Notes: generated by a model from the letters alone, not told the origin. Positions 40,096 to 49,937 are shown, numbered from the stretch's first letter. The stretch: 64,000 nucleotides of DNA from an uncultured Bartonella sp. (GCA_946478235.1 CAMLBF010000008.1:1-64000), one strand, 5' to 3'. Numbers and translations are program-made.

Positions 40096-40117
40096 AAACT
40101 TCTTCCAAATATTCTAT

Positions 40118-41713
40118 TTATTCAGCAACGTCTTCTTGTTCTGCCTCTTCCTCTTTATGAAGATCATCTTCACTAATCCAGCCAGCTTTCAAACGAGCGG
40201 CCATAACCATGGCTTCCGCATCAGCACGACTAATATCAAAAGGCGTTAGAACACCAGCAAAGCTCTGTGTTTCACCATCTTTACGCTCACGCCAACCTGC
40301 GAGATCATCAACGGCATAACCAGCAAAATCTTCGATGGTTTTTACGCCATCTTCACCGATTGCGACCAACATTGCCGTTGTCATACCCGGCAATTCACGC
40401 AGCTCATCAGCAACACCAAGATCTTGACGTTTTTTATCCAAGGCTGCTTCTTGACGTTCAAGATATTCTTTTGCCCTTTGTTGAATTTCAGAAGCGGTCT
40501 CTTCGTCAAAACCTTCAATTGCGCTAATTTCATCGAGATCGACATAAGCAATCTCTTCAATCGAGGCAAAGCCTTCAGAAGCCAGAACCTGTCCAACCAT
40601 TTCATCAACGTCCAGAGCTTCCATGAACAATTTACTGCGCTTAGTAAACTCTTTCTGACGGTTTTCAGATTCTTCCTGCTCGGTCAGAATATCAATATCC
40701 CAACCTGTCAACTGTGAAGCAAGGCGGACATTTTGTCCACGACGACCAATAGCCAAACTAAGTTGATCGTCAGGCACAACAACTTCAATCCGCTCGGATT
40801 CTTCATCCAGCACAACTTTGGCCACTTCTGCCGGTTGCAATGCATTCACAATAAATGTCGCTGCATCTGGTGACCAAGGAATAATATCAATCTTTTCGCC
40901 CTGCAATTCGCTAACGACTGCCTGAACGCGGCTACCACGCATACCAACGCAAGCGCCAACAGGATCAATTGAGCCATCGCGTGAAACGACAGCAATTTTA
41001 GCGCGTGACCCTGGATCGCGGGCAACTGATTTTATCTCAATGATACCATCGTAAATTTCTGGCACTTCCATGGTAAAAAGCTTTGCCATGAATTGTGGAT
41101 GTGTACGGGACAAGAAAATCTGTGGTCCTCTTTGTTCACGACGAACGTCATAAACATATGCACGAATACGGTCACCATAGCGGAAAGCTTCACGCGGGAT
41201 TAATTCATCGCGACGAACAATTGCTTCACCACGGCCTAAATCGACAATAACATTGCCATATTCAACACGTTTTACTGTACCGGAAACAATCTCGCCAACT
41301 TTATCCTTGAATTCTTCATATTGATGGTCACGTTCCGCTTCGCGCACTTTCTGCACAATAACCTGTTTAGCGGATTGTGCTGCAATACGGCCAAAATCCA
41401 TAGGCGGCAATGGGTCGGAAAGGAATTCACCGATAACGGCATCCGGTTTGCGCTTGCGTGCATCGACCAATGATATTTGCGTTGCATAATCTTCAACAGC
41501 ATCAACAACTTCCAACAAACGTTGTAATTTGATTTCGCCGGATTTGGAATTGATGTCAGCGCGTATGTTGGTTTCTTGTCCATAACGCGAACGGGCAGCC
41601 TTTTGTATAGCGTCTGCCATAGCAGAAATAACGATTTCTCGGTCAATCGACTTTTCGCGGGCAACGGCATCTGCTATTTGCAGAAGTTCAAGCCTATTAG
41701 CGCTTACAGCCAT
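40118..41713 (-). CDS. nusA: Transcription termination/antitermination factor NusA
   Basis: NusA binds RNA polymerase and controls pausing, termination and antitermination. The N-terminal polymerase-binding domain covers about residues 1-125, followed by an S1 domain (GEIVSGTVKRVEYGNVIVDLG) and two KH domains (ACVGMRGSRVQAVVSEL and LAIGRRGQNVRLASQL). Two C-terminal acidic repeats follow to residue 531. It lies 22 bases before the ylxR-like gene and 41 bases after rimP. Confidence 0.97.
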   Translation of the reverse strand: MAVSANRLELLQIADAVAREKSIDREIVISAMADAIQKAARSRYGQETNIRADINSKSGEIKLQRLLEVVDAVEDYATQISLVDARKRKPDAVIGEFLSDPLPPMDFGRIAAQSAKQVIVQKVREAERDHQYEEFKDKVGEIVSGTVKRVEYGNVIVDLGRGEAIVRRDELIPREAFRYGDRIRAYVYDVRREQRGPQIFLSRTHPQFMAKLFTMEVPEIYDGIIEIKSVARDPGSRAKIAVVSRDGSIDPVGACVGMRGSRVQAVVSELQGEKIDIIPWSPDAATFIVNALQPAEVAKVVLDEESERIEVVVPDDQLSLAIGRRGQNVRLASQLTGWDIDILTEQEESENRQKEFTKRSKLFMEALDVDEMVGQVLASEGFASIEEIAYVDLDEISAIEGFDEETASEIQQRAKEYLERQEAALDKKRQDLGVADELRELPGMTTAMLVAIGEDGVKTIEDFAGYAVDDLAGWRERKDGETQSFAGVLTPFDISRADAEAMVMAARLKAGWISEDDLHKEEEAEQEDVAE

Positions 41714-41754
41714 CGATTTTCTCCTTTTTTGTGCCGTTTAAGGCATCGACTAAT

Positions 41755-42396
41755 TTATTTCTTTTCATGTTTGTGTTTTGGCGACTTCTTTTCTTCCCCG
41801 TCGCCATTTTCATCATCCAAATTGTTTTGCTGGCGAAGAGCCTTGTCTTTCGCCAAAGCATCGCGGATCAAATCATCCGTCAAAACCAAACGGGCATCTG
41901 TTATATCCGCATAAGGAATACGTACGCTCATTTCTTCGCCATAAGCGGCCTTGTCAGTATCCAACGTAAAACCTTCTGGATCTACGTCATTAATAGTCCC
42001 GCGAAACTTTCTACGACCATCAATCACAACGCCTGTTTCTACTTTGGCAATATGACCTTGCCAACGCAGGAAATCAGACTTGCGAACCAATGGACGATCT
42101 ATTCCTGGAGACGATACTTCAAGATGATATTTACGCTCTATGATGTCTTCCACATCAAGGATTGGCGAAACAATACCACTTACTTCTTCACAATTTTCGA
42201 TAGTCAACGTGCCATCTGCACGTTCCACCATGATTTGCAATGTCAAACCATTCAAACCAGAAAGCCTAATACGGACAATTCTATAACCTAAAGGTTTTAA
42301 AACTGGTGCGATAAGCGCCGCAATACGGGCTTCTACACCATTTTCTTCAAACAAACGTTTTTCATCAATATCAGATGTTATTTCGTTTTCACTCAT
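41755..42396 (-). CDS. rimP: Ribosome maturation factor RimP
   Basis: RimP is needed for assembly of the 30S subunit. The N-terminal domain has GYRIVRIRLSGLNGLTLQIMVE, followed by CEEVSGIVSPILDVEDII and the conserved LEVSSPGIDRPLVR near residue 95. The tail after residue 185 is rich in Lys, Glu and Asp (KKSPKHKHEKK). It is the first gene of the nusA operon and starts just after the terminator of trmB. Confidence 0.95.
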   Translation of the reverse strand: MSENEITSDIDEKRLFEENGVEARIAALIAPVLKPLGYRIVRIRLSGLNGLTLQIMVERADGTLTIENCEEVSGIVSPILDVEDIIERKYHLEVSSPGIDRPLVRKSDFLRWQGHIAKVETGVVIDGRRKFRGTINDVDPEGFTLDTDKAAYGEEMSVRIPYADITDARLVLTDDLIRDALAKDKALRQQNNLDDENGDGEEKKSPKHKHEKK

Positions 42397-42436
42397 ATTG
42401 CCTTATCCAAAATTATCCTTTTGGCTTGTTTCAGTA

Positions 42437-42470
42437 ACAAAAAAGAGCGGACTGGATCAGCCCACTCTTC
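42437..42470 (-). terminator. Terminator between trmB and rimP
   Basis: On the minus strand AAGAGTGGGCTG-atc-CAGTCCGCTCTT forms a 12-pair stem with two G-T pairs, followed directly by TTTTG. It separates the trmB operon from the rimP-nusA operon. Confidence 0.88.
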
Positions 42471-42562
42471 ATCAACAGATCAAGAATTTCCTTTGATATA
42501 CTATGAAATGCAATTGTTTTCAAGTAGTACACCCCAATAACTGCAATTGTTTTTTATTATGA

Positions 42563-43264
42563 CTATTTTCTTATAAAAGTGAGATATGCGGCAACCCGCC
42601 CCTCTCGGAAAGCTTTGGCTTCATAGCGTGTTCCCGGCCAAGCTTCATAAGGGGTTTTCCAATCACTTGAATCCTTGGCTACCCAAGTAAATTCCTGATG
42701 CTGCCCACAATGAAAGAGTGTCCAATTGACATAAGTATCAATATCGCTGGCAAAGCGAAATTTGGCACCTGATTTCAACACGCGCGCAAAACGATCGAGA
42801 TTCTTCAGGTTCACAAAACGTCTTTTCCAGTGTTTCCTTTTAGGCCAAGGATCAGGATAAAATAAATCTATACCATCTAGCGAGGCTGACGGAAGCCAAT
42901 CGAGAAGAACCGTTGCATCATCATCATACAGTCTGACATGCTGGAGCCGTTCTTCATTGCCATCAACACCGGCCAACATTTTTGCCATGCCATTAATGAA
43001 CGGTTCGACCCCGATAAATCCTGTTTTCGGAAATCGATCCATTTCGTGCAACAAATGTTCGCCGCCACCAAAACCGATCTCTAACCGTATTTTGTCTACA
43101 TCAGTCTTAAATAGCTGACGCAGATCAGAAGGTGCGGCTTCAGTTAAATCAAGCTTAAGTTCGGGCAACAAGGTTTGCGCACGGGTAACTTGCCCCATGC
43201 GCAAAGCTTTTCCATGTCGGCGACCAAAAAATGCTTCGGTCGCGCGTTGTTTATGACTTTCCAT
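42563..43264 (-). CDS. trmB: tRNA (guanine-N7-)-methyltransferase TrmB
   Basis: TrmB methylates G46 of tRNA at N7 using SAM. The SAM site [15 protein letters not shown] lies near residue 62, and the family motif [17 protein letters not shown] near residue 137. The 233 residues fit. It overlaps metK by one base, so the enzyme that makes SAM and one that uses it share an operon. Confidence 0.95.
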   Translation of the reverse strand: MESHKQRATEAFFGRRHGKALRMGQVTRAQTLLPELKLDLTEAAPSDLRQLFKTDVDKIRLEIGFGGGEHLLHEMDRFPKTGFIGVEPFINGMAKMLAGVDGNEERLQHVRLYDDDATVLLDWLPSASLDGIDLFYPDPWPKRKHWKRRFVNLKNLDRFARVLKSGAKFRFASDIDTYVNWTLFHCGQHQEFTWVAKDSSDWKTPYEAWPGTRYEAKAFREGRVAAYLTFIRK

Positions 43265-44529
43265 TACGCTTTGATTGCTTCCTTAAGGGCTTTAACAAGA
43301 TTTGTACGCTCCCAAGAGAATGAACCATCACGCCCCGGCTTACGTCCAAAATGTCCATAAGCTGACGTTTTGGCATAAATTGCCTTATTAAGGTCGAGAT
43401 GCTTACGAATACCCGAAGGAGATAAATCCATTACCTGACGGATTGCTTCTTCCACTACATTTTCGCTTACTTTGCCAGTTTCATGCAAATTGACATAAAT
43501 AGATAGAGGTTGCGCAACACCAATTGCGTAAGACAATTGAATTGTACAACGATCAGCTAAGCCTGCAGCAACAACGTTTTTAGCAAGATAACGGGCAGCA
43601 TAAGCAGCTGAACGATCAACCTTGGTTGTATCTTTTCCTGAAAAAGCACCACCACCATGAGGTGCAGCACCACCATAAGTGTCAACAATGATCTTGCGTC
43701 CTGTCAACCCTGTATCGCCATCGGGCCCACCAATAACGAACTTACCGGTGGGATTAATATACCAGTTACAATCATCAGAAATTGCAATATCGCTCAATGC
43801 AGCGCGAATATACGGCTCCACAACGCTACCAACCTTTTTTGAATCCCAGTTCGGGTCAATATGTTGCGTAGAAAGAACAATTGAGGTGACCTCTGCCGGC
43901 TCACCACTTTCATAGCGAACAGTTACCTGACTTTTTGCATCAGGCCCAAGCTTGCTTGCTTCACCTTCATCCATATGACGGGCGATAGACAACCGTTCCA
44001 ATATTTTATGAGCGTAATAAATAGGAGCAGGCATTAAATCGGGTGTTTCGCGGCAAGCATAGCCAAACATAATGCCTTGGTCACCAGCGCCTTCTTCGCC
44101 CTGACGATCAGCAGCATTATCGACGCCTTGAGCAATATCAGCCGATTGCGGATGTAATAACACATCAATTTTAACGGTTTTCCAATGAAACCCTTCTTGC
44201 TCATAACCAATCGCACGGATTGCGCGTCGTGCTGCAGCTCTAAAGCGCGCAGGGTTGATAAGCGGGTGACCTTTTTTATCATGCACGAGCTTACCATTTT
44301 TATCTTTTTTTAGAAGAGTGTCAGGAACACGAACTTCACCGGCAATAACCACTCGATTTGTTGTCGCCAATGTTTCACACGCCACACGCACGGACCATGG
44401 ATCCACACCTGTTTTGCGTGCTTCTTTATAGATCATATCAACGATTTCATCTGAAATGCGGTCACAAACTTTATCAGGATGACCTTCCGATACCGATTCA
44501 CTGGTAAAAAGATAATTTTGGTGCGACAC
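43264..44529 (-). CDS. metK: S-adenosylmethionine synthetase
   Basis: MetK makes SAM from methionine and ATP. All signature segments are present: [13 protein letters not shown] near the N-terminus, [12 protein letters not shown] near residue 130, and the phosphate loop [19 protein letters not shown] near residue 285. The ORF track starts at 44631, but the family N-terminus is reached at a GTG (44529, reading [11 protein letters not shown]), which has AGAGGGG upstream at a good distance. This gives 421 residues. A 264-bp leader precedes it; I could not recognise a known SAM riboswitch there. Confidence 0.95.
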   Translation of the reverse strand: MSHQNYLFTSESVSEGHPDKVCDRISDEIVDMIYKEARKTGVDPWSVRVACETLATTNRVVIAGEVRVPDTLLKKDKNGKLVHDKKGHPLINPARFRAAARRAIRAIGYEQEGFHWKTVKIDVLLHPQSADIAQGVDNAADRQGEEGAGDQGIMFGYACRETPDLMPAPIYYAHKILERLSIARHMDEGEASKLGPDAKSQVTVRYESGEPAEVTSIVLSTQHIDPNWDSKKVGSVVEPYIRAALSDIAISDDCNWYINPTGKFVIGGPDGDTGLTGRKIIVDTYGGAAPHGGGAFSGKDTTKVDRSAAYAARYLAKNVVAAGLADRCTIQLSYAIGVAQPLSIYVNLHETGKVSENVVEEAIRQVMDLSPSGIRKHLDLNKAIYAKTSAYGHFGRKPGRDGSFSWERTNLVKALKEAIKA

Positions 44530-44793
44530 GGGAAACCCCTCTAGAAAGAAATAGTCTACATTCTCTTCTTTAAAGCTTATACCAAGAGAGAGACCGGAAT
44601 TCTTTTTGCCAAGCTTATAACAATCCGTCAATGCTGTTTTAATAATAGTCGCTGAAATAAGCGTGATATTTTAGTATAGAGCTTTTCCAGTTTTATCCTT
44701 GACGTGTTCACACCCTATTAGACTTGAGCCGTTAAATAATATTTGATCGTAACATATAGGTAACTGTCTGTAATAGTAACAAACCAATGAATA

Positions 44794-45207
44794 TTACAGC
44801 ATATTCAAATTTTCTTCATCGGAAAGTGCTTTTGCCAAATCTATGATTTTGCGGCGCACTTTGGGATCCTTGATATTGGTAAATGCACGCATAAGCTGGA
44901 TACCTTCGTTACTTGAACAAAAGTCCATAAAGCTATTTTCACTTTCGCCAAAACCATCGATTGCCCGCGTCCCCGGCGCCTCTTCGAAAAAATAGGAAAC
45001 TGGCACATCAAGAATTTCTGAAATTGCCTGCAGCCGGCTGGCACCAACCCGATTTGTACCCTTTTCGTATTTTTGAATCTGTTGAAATGTAATGCCAAGT
45101 TGTTCACCCAATTTTTCTTGGCTAAAACCCAACATATTCCTTCTCATTCTTATGCGGCTACCAACATAAACATCCGTAGGATCAGGTTTTTTCTTCAATA
45201 CCGTCAT
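44794..45207 (-). CDS. XRE-family transcriptional regulator upstream of metK
   Basis: This small cytoplasmic DNA-binding protein has a helix-turn-helix at about residues 20-75 (GFSQEKLGEQLGITFQQIQKYEKGTNR). A C-terminal region of about 60 residues resembles that of other rhizobial regulators. The start at 45207 has GAG six bases upstream; starts at 45237 or 45240 are possible. Orthologous genes sit at this place in other Rhizobiales, so control of metK is a fair guess but not shown. Confidence 0.88.
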   Translation of the reverse strand: MTVLKKKPDPTDVYVGSRIRMRRNMLGFSQEKLGEQLGITFQQIQKYEKGTNRVGASRLQAISEILDVPVSYFFEEAPGTRAIDGFGESENSFMDFCSSNEGIQLMRAFTNIKDPKVRRKIIDLAKALSDEENLNML

Positions 45208-45335
45208 CTTCAGCTCTTTTGCATCAACACATGCCATCACGACTGGACATAACCAGCGTTAGGTCACTGAAATTCAAGGGTTATATCTTTTGTCCCCCGC
45301 AGGACTTGATAATGAACCGCATAACAGCTCATAGA

Positions 45336-46937
45336 TCACGAATTGTCAATTGACCTCCGGAACTTTGAACCACTCCGTATTATACTTAGTGTTAGTATAA
45401 AACAATAAATAAATAAAGCATGAAGATTTCTGGATTTTGTGTTCCATATCGAAACAACAGGTTGAGGCACGGGAGCATCTAAAATCCCGATTGTATTTAA
45501 CTCTAATGATGCAACGATTCGTCCATAGGGATCGACAACTGCCGATATTCCATTGTTTGCAGCCCGTATTAAGGGTACACCCAATTCTACCGCACGCAAA
45601 CGTGCCTGATGGAAATGCTGATAAGGACCGGGTGTTGCACCAAACCACGCATCATTGGTTACATTAAGAATTGCTTGTGGTGGTGCGCCTTTATAATCCA
45701 TTCCATTTGGAAAAATGACTTCATAACAAATCATCGGAAGGTAAACAAAACCGTTTGGTAGCGTAACAGTATTGCGTTGTTGAGCTACACTATAGCCACC
45801 TGTCATATCAGCAATGGCTTTTAGCCCAATAAGATCAAACAAATTCTGATATGGCAGATATTCCCCAAAAGGTACTAGATGCAATTTATCCGATTGAGCT
45901 ATAATATTTCCAGCGCCATCAACAACTTCTATCGTATTGAAGTAATTTTTGTTACTGTCTTCGATGCTTCCATCAGCTCTTACTGCCCCAACAATTGCCC
46001 ATTGCATTGGCTTCAACATTTTAGCAATGCGCATTTTTGCTTCAGGCACATAATCGAGGATATAAGGAACCGATGTTTCCGGCCAAACAATAATATCGGC
46101 TTCATGCGCGGTATTATCTATTGGTTTTTCGCTTAAATTAATATGTGCTTGAAACATTGCAAAGCGAACGTCGTTATCAAGCTTTTCATTTTGTTTTATC
46201 GATGGTTGAACCAACCGAACCCAATTTTTTGAATTTTTATACGCATCAATATTTTCGACATTATGAAGCCGATACATACCAAATCCGACATGCGCACAAA
46301 ATAAAGCCACCCCGAACAATAAAACAGGGATTTTGCGTTCCGATGTAAAGAAAACAACCGGTATTGCATATAATAGCACGGCAAGCGCATTCATTGCATA
46401 AAGGCCGACAAATGCATCGGATTGCATAAGCAATGGTGTTGGCATAAGTGTATAGCCAATAGAGGCCCATGGAAAACCTGTCAGCAATGTGCCACGCAAA
46501 TATTCACCAAGGCCAATGACCCATGCAAGCGTAAATAGGCGTGATGCCCCAGCCTTCCATAACAGTCCTGCCAGACAGCCGGCTATTGCCCAATAAATCG
46601 CCAAATATGCCGGGAGTCCAAATATGGCAAAAGGGATAGCCCAGGCAAAATCGGTTGAATCAACCAACAAGGCATTGCTCAACCACCAAAGAGAAAAAAC
46701 AAAATAGCCAAACCCGAAGACCCAACATGTAAAGGCTGCGCTTATTATTCTGGCCTTTAACGTTGCCTGTTTAGAACAACTATCCAGAAACAAAACCAGA
46801 ATAGGAAAAGTTAAAAAGCAAATTGGAAAAAGATAGAATGGCGCCAATGCAAAAGCTGTTACGCCGCCGCAACAGAATAAAAAACCATATCGCTTCCACC
46901 CTCTCAGAGCCGTTATGTAAGAAGCGAACTTATGCAA
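45336..46937 (-). CDS. lnt: Apolipoprotein N-acyltransferase
   Basis: Lnt adds the third acyl chain to lipoproteins in the inner membrane. About seven hydrophobic segments fill the first 210 residues. The periplasmic nitrilase-like domain has the expected catalytic Glu (VWPETSVPY), Lys (SDKLHLVPFGEYLP) and Cys (MICYEVIFP). A last membrane segment lies near the C-terminus. The start is a TTG with GGAG seven bases upstream, which explains why no ATG is found. It is followed by the XRE gene. Confidence 0.94.
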   Translation of the reverse strand: MHKFASYITALRGWKRYGFLFCCGGVTAFALAPFYLFPICFLTFPILVLFLDSCSKQATLKARIISAAFTCWVFGFGYFVFSLWWLSNALLVDSTDFAWAIPFAIFGLPAYLAIYWAIAGCLAGLLWKAGASRLFTLAWVIGLGEYLRGTLLTGFPWASIGYTLMPTPLLMQSDAFVGLYAMNALAVLLYAIPVVFFTSERKIPVLLFGVALFCAHVGFGMYRLHNVENIDAYKNSKNWVRLVQPSIKQNEKLDNDVRFAMFQAHINLSEKPIDNTAHEADIIVWPETSVPYILDYVPEAKMRIAKMLKPMQWAIVGAVRADGSIEDSNKNYFNTIEVVDGAGNIIAQSDKLHLVPFGEYLPYQNLFDLIGLKAIADMTGGYSVAQQRNTVTLPNGFVYLPMICYEVIFPNGMDYKGAPPQAILNVTNDAWFGATPGPYQHFHQARLRAVELGVPLIRAANNGISAVVDPYGRIVASLELNTIGILDAPVPQPVVSIWNTKSRNLHALFIYCFILTLSIIRSGSKFRRSIDNS

Positions 46938-47032
46938 ATTTAATCTCCGTATGCGTTGCTTATCTTTCTCATCAAAATTTTAACGTGAACGAACCCAATA
47001 GCGAAAAATTCTCATAGGAATTCAGCAACTGG

Positions 47033-47182
47033 TTACACAATCACATCATGACCTTTCGAATAATCCCTTGAACCTCTCGGTTCAACTACATTAATTGAGC
47101 CTACTCGTTCAACGGCATTCATTGAATCTATTTGTTCAACGATATTCATTGAACTTATCCGTTCGACGGCATCAATTTGCAT
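47033..47182 (-). CDS. Possible small ORF made of 9-residue repeats
   Basis: This 49-codon frame is too short for the ORF track. It starts at an ATG inside the last codons of the corC-like gene, in another frame. It is built on a 27-bp tandem repeat and so reads as 9-residue repeats such as SMNIVEQID, SMNAVERVG and SINVVEPRG. There is no clear ribosome binding site, so expression would depend on coupling to the upstream gene. It may simply be open because the repeat is a multiple of three. Confidence 0.25.
   Translation of the reverse strand: MQIDAVERISSMNIVEQIDSMNAVERVGSINVVEPRGSRDYSKGHDVIV
47068..47175. repeat. 27-bp tandem repeat, four degenerate copies
   Basis: Units start at 47068, 47095, 47122 and 47149, each beginning TTGA and containing GTTCAAC (GTTCGAC in the last) and a CATTCA-like end. 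All are exactly 27 bases. The array fills most of the corC-lnt gap, and the stop codon of the corC-like gene lies in the last unit. Confidence 0.9.
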
Positions 47183-48170
47183 GATTTGTTTGATGGTCAT
47201 CGACTAGAACCGGCTGAATGCGTATTCTTTTAATACGGCGTTTGTCAGCCTCTAATATACGGATTTGAAAACCAGGAATAGCGTCAATGACTTCACCTTT
47301 GGCTGGTATTCTATCCAATACGGATACGATCAATCCACCAATCGTGTCGACATCTTCACCATGCTCGCCGACTTTAAAATTGGATCCAAGTGCTTTTTCT
47401 ACATCTTCAAGTTCCGCACTTGCGTCCACTACCCATCTATTATCAGCTTCTTTGATGATTGAGACATCAATATCATCATGCTCATCTTCAATATCGCCGA
47501 CAACCAGCTCAACAATGTCTTCCATTGAGGCTAAACCATCTGTGCCACCATATTCATCAATGATAAGTGCCATCTGGGTGCGCGTTGCTTGCATACGCGT
47601 TAGAAGTTGTCCAGCCAACATGGAACCCGGCACAAACAGAACCGTGCGGATTAAATCGAGCTCACCAATTGCACGTGATAAATCTATCTTGGTAAAATCA
47701 AAACTATCGGCTTTTTTACCGCGTTGCGCTGAACGGGTTATATAATTCAACACGTCGCGTATGTGTATCATACCGCGTGGATCGTCTAGGCTTTCAGCAT
47801 ATACCGGCATACGTGAATGTCCAGACTTTTCAAATTCCTGCAAAGCTTCAGCCAATGTTGTATTGATTTCAAGCGCTTCTATTTCCGAGCGTGGTATCAT
47901 GACATCTTCAACACGCGTTTCGCGCAACCGAAGGATATTATTCAGCATAATACGCTCTTCTGGCGAAAACAGTGCACTTTCATCGCTATGTTCTGAAGCG
48001 AGTGCGTCTGTTAAGTCATCTCTTAAAGTCGAGTTATTACGGACACGTAAAAAGGAAAACAGATTGGATAATAGCGACCTTTTCTCTGCTGTTTGCGCCC
48101 GCGATAAATTATGCCCATCAACAGTTTGAGAAGACTCTTCGTTGCTTGATTTATTTGTTTTATCCGTCAT
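47172..48170 (-). CDS. CorC/HlyC-family CBS-domain protein
   Basis: This cytoplasmic protein has a pair of CBS domains at about residues 85-210 (VEDVMIPRSEIEALE and the DEYGGTDGLASMEDIVE segment) and a C-terminal CorC_HlyC domain from about residue 235. It lacks the membrane domain of larger relatives. Family members are linked to magnesium/cobalt efflux (CorC) or annotated as haemolysin TlyC; the role here is not certain. It lies between ybeY and lnt, a conserved order. Its stop codon is in a 27-bp repeat. Confidence 0.9.
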   Translation of the reverse strand: MTDKTNKSSNEESSQTVDGHNLSRAQTAEKRSLLSNLFSFLRVRNNSTLRDDLTDALASEHSDESALFSPEERIMLNNILRLRETRVEDVMIPRSEIEALEINTTLAEALQEFEKSGHSRMPVYAESLDDPRGMIHIRDVLNYITRSAQRGKKADSFDFTKIDLSRAIGELDLIRTVLFVPGSMLAGQLLTRMQATRTQMALIIDEYGGTDGLASMEDIVELVVGDIEDEHDDIDVSIIKEADNRWVVDASAELEDVEKALGSNFKVGEHGEDVDTIGGLIVSVLDRIPAKGEVIDAIPGFQIRILEADKRRIKRIRIQPVLVDDHQTNHAN

Positions 48171-48264
48171 GATCCTAAAAACTTATGATAAGTTTTCTCA
48201 ATGAAAACCAGAGATTATTGGTTAGTATTATATGGAAGAATAAATAATTTCAATTATAAGCCGG

Positions 48265-48744
48265 TTACTTTACTTCCGCATAAGGGTCTCCAATACCTAA
48301 ATTATACAGAATTTCACGTTCCAATTGTTCCATTTCTTCTGCTTCTTCATCGGTTTGATGGTCGTATCCCATCAAATGAAGAAGTCCATGGACGATTAAA
48401 TGACTTAAATGATCATCAAAGCTTTTATTTTCATTGGTTGCTTCACGCATTACTGTTTCATAAGCAACGACAATATCCCCCAGCACAGGCCCCGGCATTT
48501 CACCTGCAGAAATTGGAAATGCCGGAAACGATAAAACATTTGTTGGCTTTTCAATATGTCGCCATTGTGCATTAATTTTGCAAATCTCATTGTCGTTGGT
48601 AAAGACCAAACTTAATTCACTATTCAACTTACCAAAACCCAGACGATCAAGCGTTGCAGATAATACCTTATCGACAATTTTTGCTAAATACGCCTCATTT
48701 TCCCAACTATCGTCGGTAATCGAAATATCATAATGCACGGTCAT
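48265..48744 (-). CDS. ybeY: Endoribonuclease YbeY, rRNA maturation factor
   Basis: YbeY is a zinc-dependent RNase involved in 16S rRNA 3' processing and ribosome quality control. The zinc motif HGLLHLMGYDH lies near residue 125. The start at 48744 (MTVHYD) is chosen since it comes one base after the phoH stop; the longer ORF-track start would overlap phoH by more than 80 bases. The product is 159 residues, as usual. Confidence 0.94.
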   Translation of the reverse strand: MTVHYDISITDDSWENEAYLAKIVDKVLSATLDRLGFGKLNSELSLVFTNDNEICKINAQWRHIEKPTNVLSFPAFPISAGEMPGPVLGDIVVAYETVMREATNENKSFDDHLSHLIVHGLLHLMGYDHQTDEEAEEMEQLEREILYNLGIGDPYAEVK

Positions 48745-48745
48745 T

Positions 48746-49840
48746 TTATGCTTTTCTTGACTGATTGGTGCTGTCATCGGAATGATTTTCAGCCCGTTTA
48801 TGCCCGTCATCGTCATATGCATGAACAATTGCAGTTACAAGTGGGTGACGAACCACATCTTTTTCATTGAACCTGACCGTTACAATATCCTGAATATTTC
48901 CAAGAATCCGAACAGCTTCGACCAATCCTGATTTTTGCCCTGAGGGTAAATCAATCTGGCTTGGATCGCCGGTCACGATCATGCGTGAGCCTTCACCCAA
49001 ACGGGTCAAGAACATTTTCATCTGCATTGATGTTGTATTTTGCGCTTCATCCAAAATAACGGCAGAATGCGCCAAAGTGCGCCCACGCATAAATGCTAAG
49101 GGGGCTATTTCTATTATATCTGCTGCCATGGCGCGTTCTATTTTTTCAGCAGGCATCATATCATAAAGTGCATCATAAAGTGGCCGCAAATAAGGATCGA
49201 CCTTCTCTTTCATATCTCCAGGAAGAAACCCCAATCGCTCGCCAGCTTCTACAGCGGGACGGGATAATATGATCCGTTCAACCACGCCCCGCTCAAGCAG
49301 CATGGCAGCGTGCGCTACAGCGAGATAGGTTTTTCCTGTCCCTGCAGGACCAATCCCAAAGACCAATTGCGACCGGTCAAGCGCGCGCATATAGGCATCC
49401 TGCGTTGTTGTGCGGGCATAAATAGTTTTTTTTCTAGTTGTTATACGGGCAGCCGACAGTTTCACCGATGAGTTTTCTTTATTTTCTCCGACATCCTGTT
49501 TTTCTGCATCGGTTGCTATGGCAATCGCGCCATCCACATCGGAAAAAGATGGATTGAGACCTGTTTTTACCAGAGCATATAATTGGTTAAGTGCGTGCCT
49601 TGCTATTTCGGTTTCGCTGGCTCCACCACGAATAGCAACCTCATTGCCCTGTGCGCGCACATCAACACCCAGCTTTTGCTCGATGCGTGCCAAATTTTCA
49701 TCAAATTGACCAAAAACCGCGGCGGCGTCCCGATTGTCTGCAAATTTAAGAACAATATGCGTTATGTCCGATGCGCCTGCATTTTCAACAAGAACATCCG
49801 GCTTTTTATTTTGCACCTTGGTGTTGGTTGAACTATTCAA
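48746..49840 (-). CDS. PhoH-family ATPase (YbeZ-like)
   Basis: PhoH-like proteins are ATPases thought to act on RNA together with YbeY. A KH-like N-terminal region (residues 25-110) is followed by the ATPase with GIGPAGTGKTYLAVAHA near residue 158 and the Walker B segment SAVILDEAQNTT. The start is a TTG with AGGAGAAAGGG just upstream. The stop is one base from the ybeY start, so the two are probably translated together. Confidence 0.93.
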   Translation of the reverse strand: MNSSTNTKVQNKKPDVLVENAGASDITHIVLKFADNRDAAAVFGQFDENLARIEQKLGVDVRAQGNEVAIRGGASETEIARHALNQLYALVKTGLNPSFSDVDGAIAIATDAEKQDVGENKENSSVKLSAARITTRKKTIYARTTTQDAYMRALDRSQLVFGIGPAGTGKTYLAVAHAAMLLERGVVERIILSRPAVEAGERLGFLPGDMKEKVDPYLRPLYDALYDMMPAEKIERAMAADIIEIAPLAFMRGRTLAHSAVILDEAQNTTSMQMKMFLTRLGEGSRMIVTGDPSQIDLPSGQKSGLVEAVRILGNIQDIVTVRFNEKDVVRHPLVTAIVHAYDDDGHKRAENHSDDSTNQSRKA

Positions 49841-49937
49841 CCCTTTCTCCTAAAAATCTGAAACAATCATTATATATGGAGCAATGCGTCAAAGAAAAAC
49901 CTTATAAATTATCTTTTACCCAAAAGCGTACCTTGCT

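Noticed and set aside
41731-42291. 186-residue plus-strand frame opposite rimP
   Set aside because: Shadow of rimP, with no ribosome binding site and no recognisable motif.
44530-44793. SAM-II riboswitch before metK
   Set aside because: A TATTTAACGGCTC segment on the minus strand first looked similar to the SAM-II core, but the pseudoknot partners could not be found.
47068-47175. CRISPR-like array between corC and lnt
   Set aside because: Units are 27 bases in direct contact with no unique spacers, so it is a plain tandem repeat.
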